Source of the DNA: Verrucomicrobiota bacterium
Lineage (GTDB): Bacteria; Verrucomicrobiota; Verrucomicrobiia; Chthoniobacterales; UBA10450
DNA: 14,861 nt
Direction of reading: 5' to 3'
Assembly: GCA_003217965.1 (NCBI GenBank)
Contig: QHNB01000076.1
Coordinates: 1-14,861 of the forward strand
Part shown: positions 13,963 through 14,861 of the stretch, piece by piece
How positions within the stretch are numbered: the first letter of the stretch is position 1
Layout of the letters: each line of letters opens with the position of its first letter
The notes under the pieces: model-generated
Database searches by the model: none
What the model saw: only the letters and a program-made list of their open reading frames with translations
Told to the model about the DNA's origin: nothing
Translations under genes and position numbers: made by a program

Positions 13963-14484
13963 ATGATCAGATTTGTCTTGGTTAGCACGCTGGCAGCGAC
14001 GGTCGCCTTGGGAGCAGCAGCGCAAACAACGGACGACACTAAGCGAAATGAAAACGTGGCTCGCCATTTCTTCGAATGCTCGAACCGGAATGACATTGAA
14101 GGCATGCTCGCCGACCTAACCCAGGACGCGAAAAACTTCGGCCGGCCAGTTGGTCGCGAAGGCTTCCGAATGGTACTGAACGACATCTTCACGACGTTTC
14201 CCGATTGGCATGTCGAGGTCGTCGAGATGGTTGCGAAAGAGGATTCTGTTGTTATGCGGTGCAAAGTGGGTGGCACACACCGCGGCGTCGGAAAAATCCC
14301 GGTGAACGGGGGGATGTTAGTAGGCGTTACGCCTACCGGAAAACACTTCGAGACCAATCATATTCACTGGTTGAAGTTCCGAGACGGCAAAATCGCCGAT
14401 CACTACGCGACGCGCGATGACATCGGCATGATGCGGCAGCTCGGTCTTATCCCGCCTGCAGCAACAACCACCAATCCTAAGTAA
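13963..14484 (+). CDS. Exported SnoaL-like (NTF2-fold) ester cyclase family protein
   Basis: SnoaL-like proteins are small cone-shaped NTF2-fold domains that include polyketide cyclases and many uncharacterised hydrolase or isomerase-like proteins. The 173-aa product has a signal peptide (MIRFVLVSTLAATVALGAAA, cleavage near 20). The domain runs from KRNENVARHFFECSNRNDIE (27-46) through FTTFPDWHVEVVEMVAKEDS (75-94) and GGTHRG to HIHWLKFRDGKIADHYATRD (133-152) with MMRQLGLIP at the end. The DGKI...H...D...G..RQLG ending is the family mark. Export is unusual, since most are cytosolic; this one should act in the periplasm. The tail after 160 is Pro/Thr-rich. Residues around 119-124 are encoded by a near-perfect palindrome. 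Substrate unknown, and no biosynthetic neighbours are seen. Confidence 0.82.
   Translation: MIRFVLVSTLAATVALGAAAQTTDDTKRNENVARHFFECSNRNDIEGMLADLTQDAKNFGRPVGREGFRMVLNDIFTTFPDWHVEVVEMVAKEDSVVMRCKVGGTHRGVGKIPVNGGMLVGVTPTGKHFETNHIHWLKFRDGKIADHYATRDDIGMMRQLGLIPPAATTTNPK
14320..14336. repeat. 17-bp palindrome inside the SnoaL-like gene
   Basis: GTAGGCGT and ACGCCTAC are exact inverted copies around one T. The sequence is in frame and encodes VGVTPT at residues 120-125. GTAG at its edge and the GC-rich stem resemble the REP-like elements of the window, though it may simply be chance codon choice. Confidence 0.5.
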
Positions 14485-14656
14485 GGCGTTGCCCGCAACG
14501 AAGACATCGCCGGTCGCCAAAGTTTACGTGACATAATACAAGAACTAATGCCGTACGTAGGTCGGCGGGCACTGGCGGGCGTTCAGGGAACCGCGTCGGG
14601 CATCGTGTATGGATGGCAACAGGTAGATAACTAACCAGGAAACGAGGAAAAATGAC

Positions 14657-14672
14657 GTAGGGACGACCGTCC
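14657..14672 (+). repeat. Short REP-like hairpin with GTAG head
   Basis: GTAG (14657-14660) leads GGACG (14661-14665) and CGTCC (14668-14672), a 5-bp stem around AC. It sits in the 221-nt gap between the SnoaL-like gene and a partial minus-strand gene. That gap holds little else: only a direct repeat of GGCGGGC at 14564-14570 and 14574-14580, next to another GTAG at 14557-14560. Confidence 0.45.
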
Positions 14673-14705
14673 GTAATTCAATCGTTACCGGAAAACGACT
14701 TGTCG

Positions 14706-14861
14706 TTACCCCGAAGGATACCACGCGTTCTCTCGCCAGAAAGCTTGCAGCGCGGCGTTGTCGCCGCGAAAAATGTTGCGTTCAGCTTTTCGAATGTTGG
14801 CTACCGATTTCGGAAACAGGGTCCGAGGTCGCAAATTGCATTTACCATCGCCACAGTATTG
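14706..14861 (-). CDS. Unrecognised protein, C-terminal fragment (5' end outside window)
   Basis: On the minus strand an open frame enters at 14861 and stops at TAA 14706-14708, giving 51 residues with no start inside the window. It begins QYCGDGKCNLRPRTLF, continues with KSVANIRKAERNIFRGDNAA and ends FWRENAWYPSG. The amphipathic helix around KSVANIRKAERNIF and the Trp/Tyr-rich end look like real protein, and codon use fits the neighbours. I cannot name a family. The frame continues beyond the window edge, so its length is unknown. Confidence 0.5.
   Translation of the reverse strand, partial: QYCGDGKCNLRPRTLFPKSVANIRKAERNIFRGDNAALQAFWRENAWYPSG

Noticed and set aside
14548..14631. 27-codon open frame on the plus strand in the right-end gap
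   Set aside because: Short, without a ribosome site or domain; it includes a GGCGGGC direct repeat.

Overview
The window looks like chromosomal DNA of a free-living Verrucomicrobiota bacterium, most likely a soil Spartobacteria/Chthoniobacterales lineage. This is an inference from protein styles (a 3D-domain secreted protein of verrucomicrobial type, a short citrate synthase, a small Cys-rich secreted protein), moderate GC, mostly weak Shine-Dalgarno sites, and GTAG-headed REP palindromes with a REP-associated transposase. No prophage, CRISPR array, rRNA or tRNA was seen.

Layout. Bases 2-277 are the 3' end of clpB. A small secreted Cys-rich protein (363-674) with a strong hairpin terminator follows. 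A minus-strand block then runs from about 7528 down to 845: a phosphohexomutase, a small possible winged-helix protein and apolipoprotein N-acyltransferase (lnt) form one tight cluster. Next comes a REP-associated tyrosine transposase (RAYT) remnant set among at least five REP-like palindromes. Below it lie a DUF1343/NamZ-like cell-wall hydrolase and an overlapping 3D-domain protein.

From 7827 the plus strand carries energy metabolism: a class III-like polyphosphate kinase 2, then sucC, two tandem VOC (glyoxalase-fold) genes, sucD and a short citrate synthase. The sucC-VOC-VOC-sucD-gltA genes are packed with 0 to 2 nt gaps or overlaps, except for about 97 nt before sucD that holds an imperfect inverted repeat. 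The right end (12781-14861) is looser: a 64-aa protein, a secreted 134-aa protein on the minus strand, an exported SnoaL-like protein, and the 3' end of an unrecognised minus-strand gene running off the edge.

How it fits together. The minus block concerns envelope work (lipoprotein acylation, peptidoglycan-active proteins, sugar-phosphate supply). The plus block concerns the TCA cycle and substrate-level ATP/ADP formation (SucCD, PPK2). The most notable points are the VOC pair splitting sucC from sucD, the NamZ-like/3D gene overlap with an apparently shortened NamZ-like C-terminus, and the REP/RAYT locus, whose transposase seems to have lost its last residues to a TGG-to-TGA change. No clearly new multi-gene system could be demonstrated.
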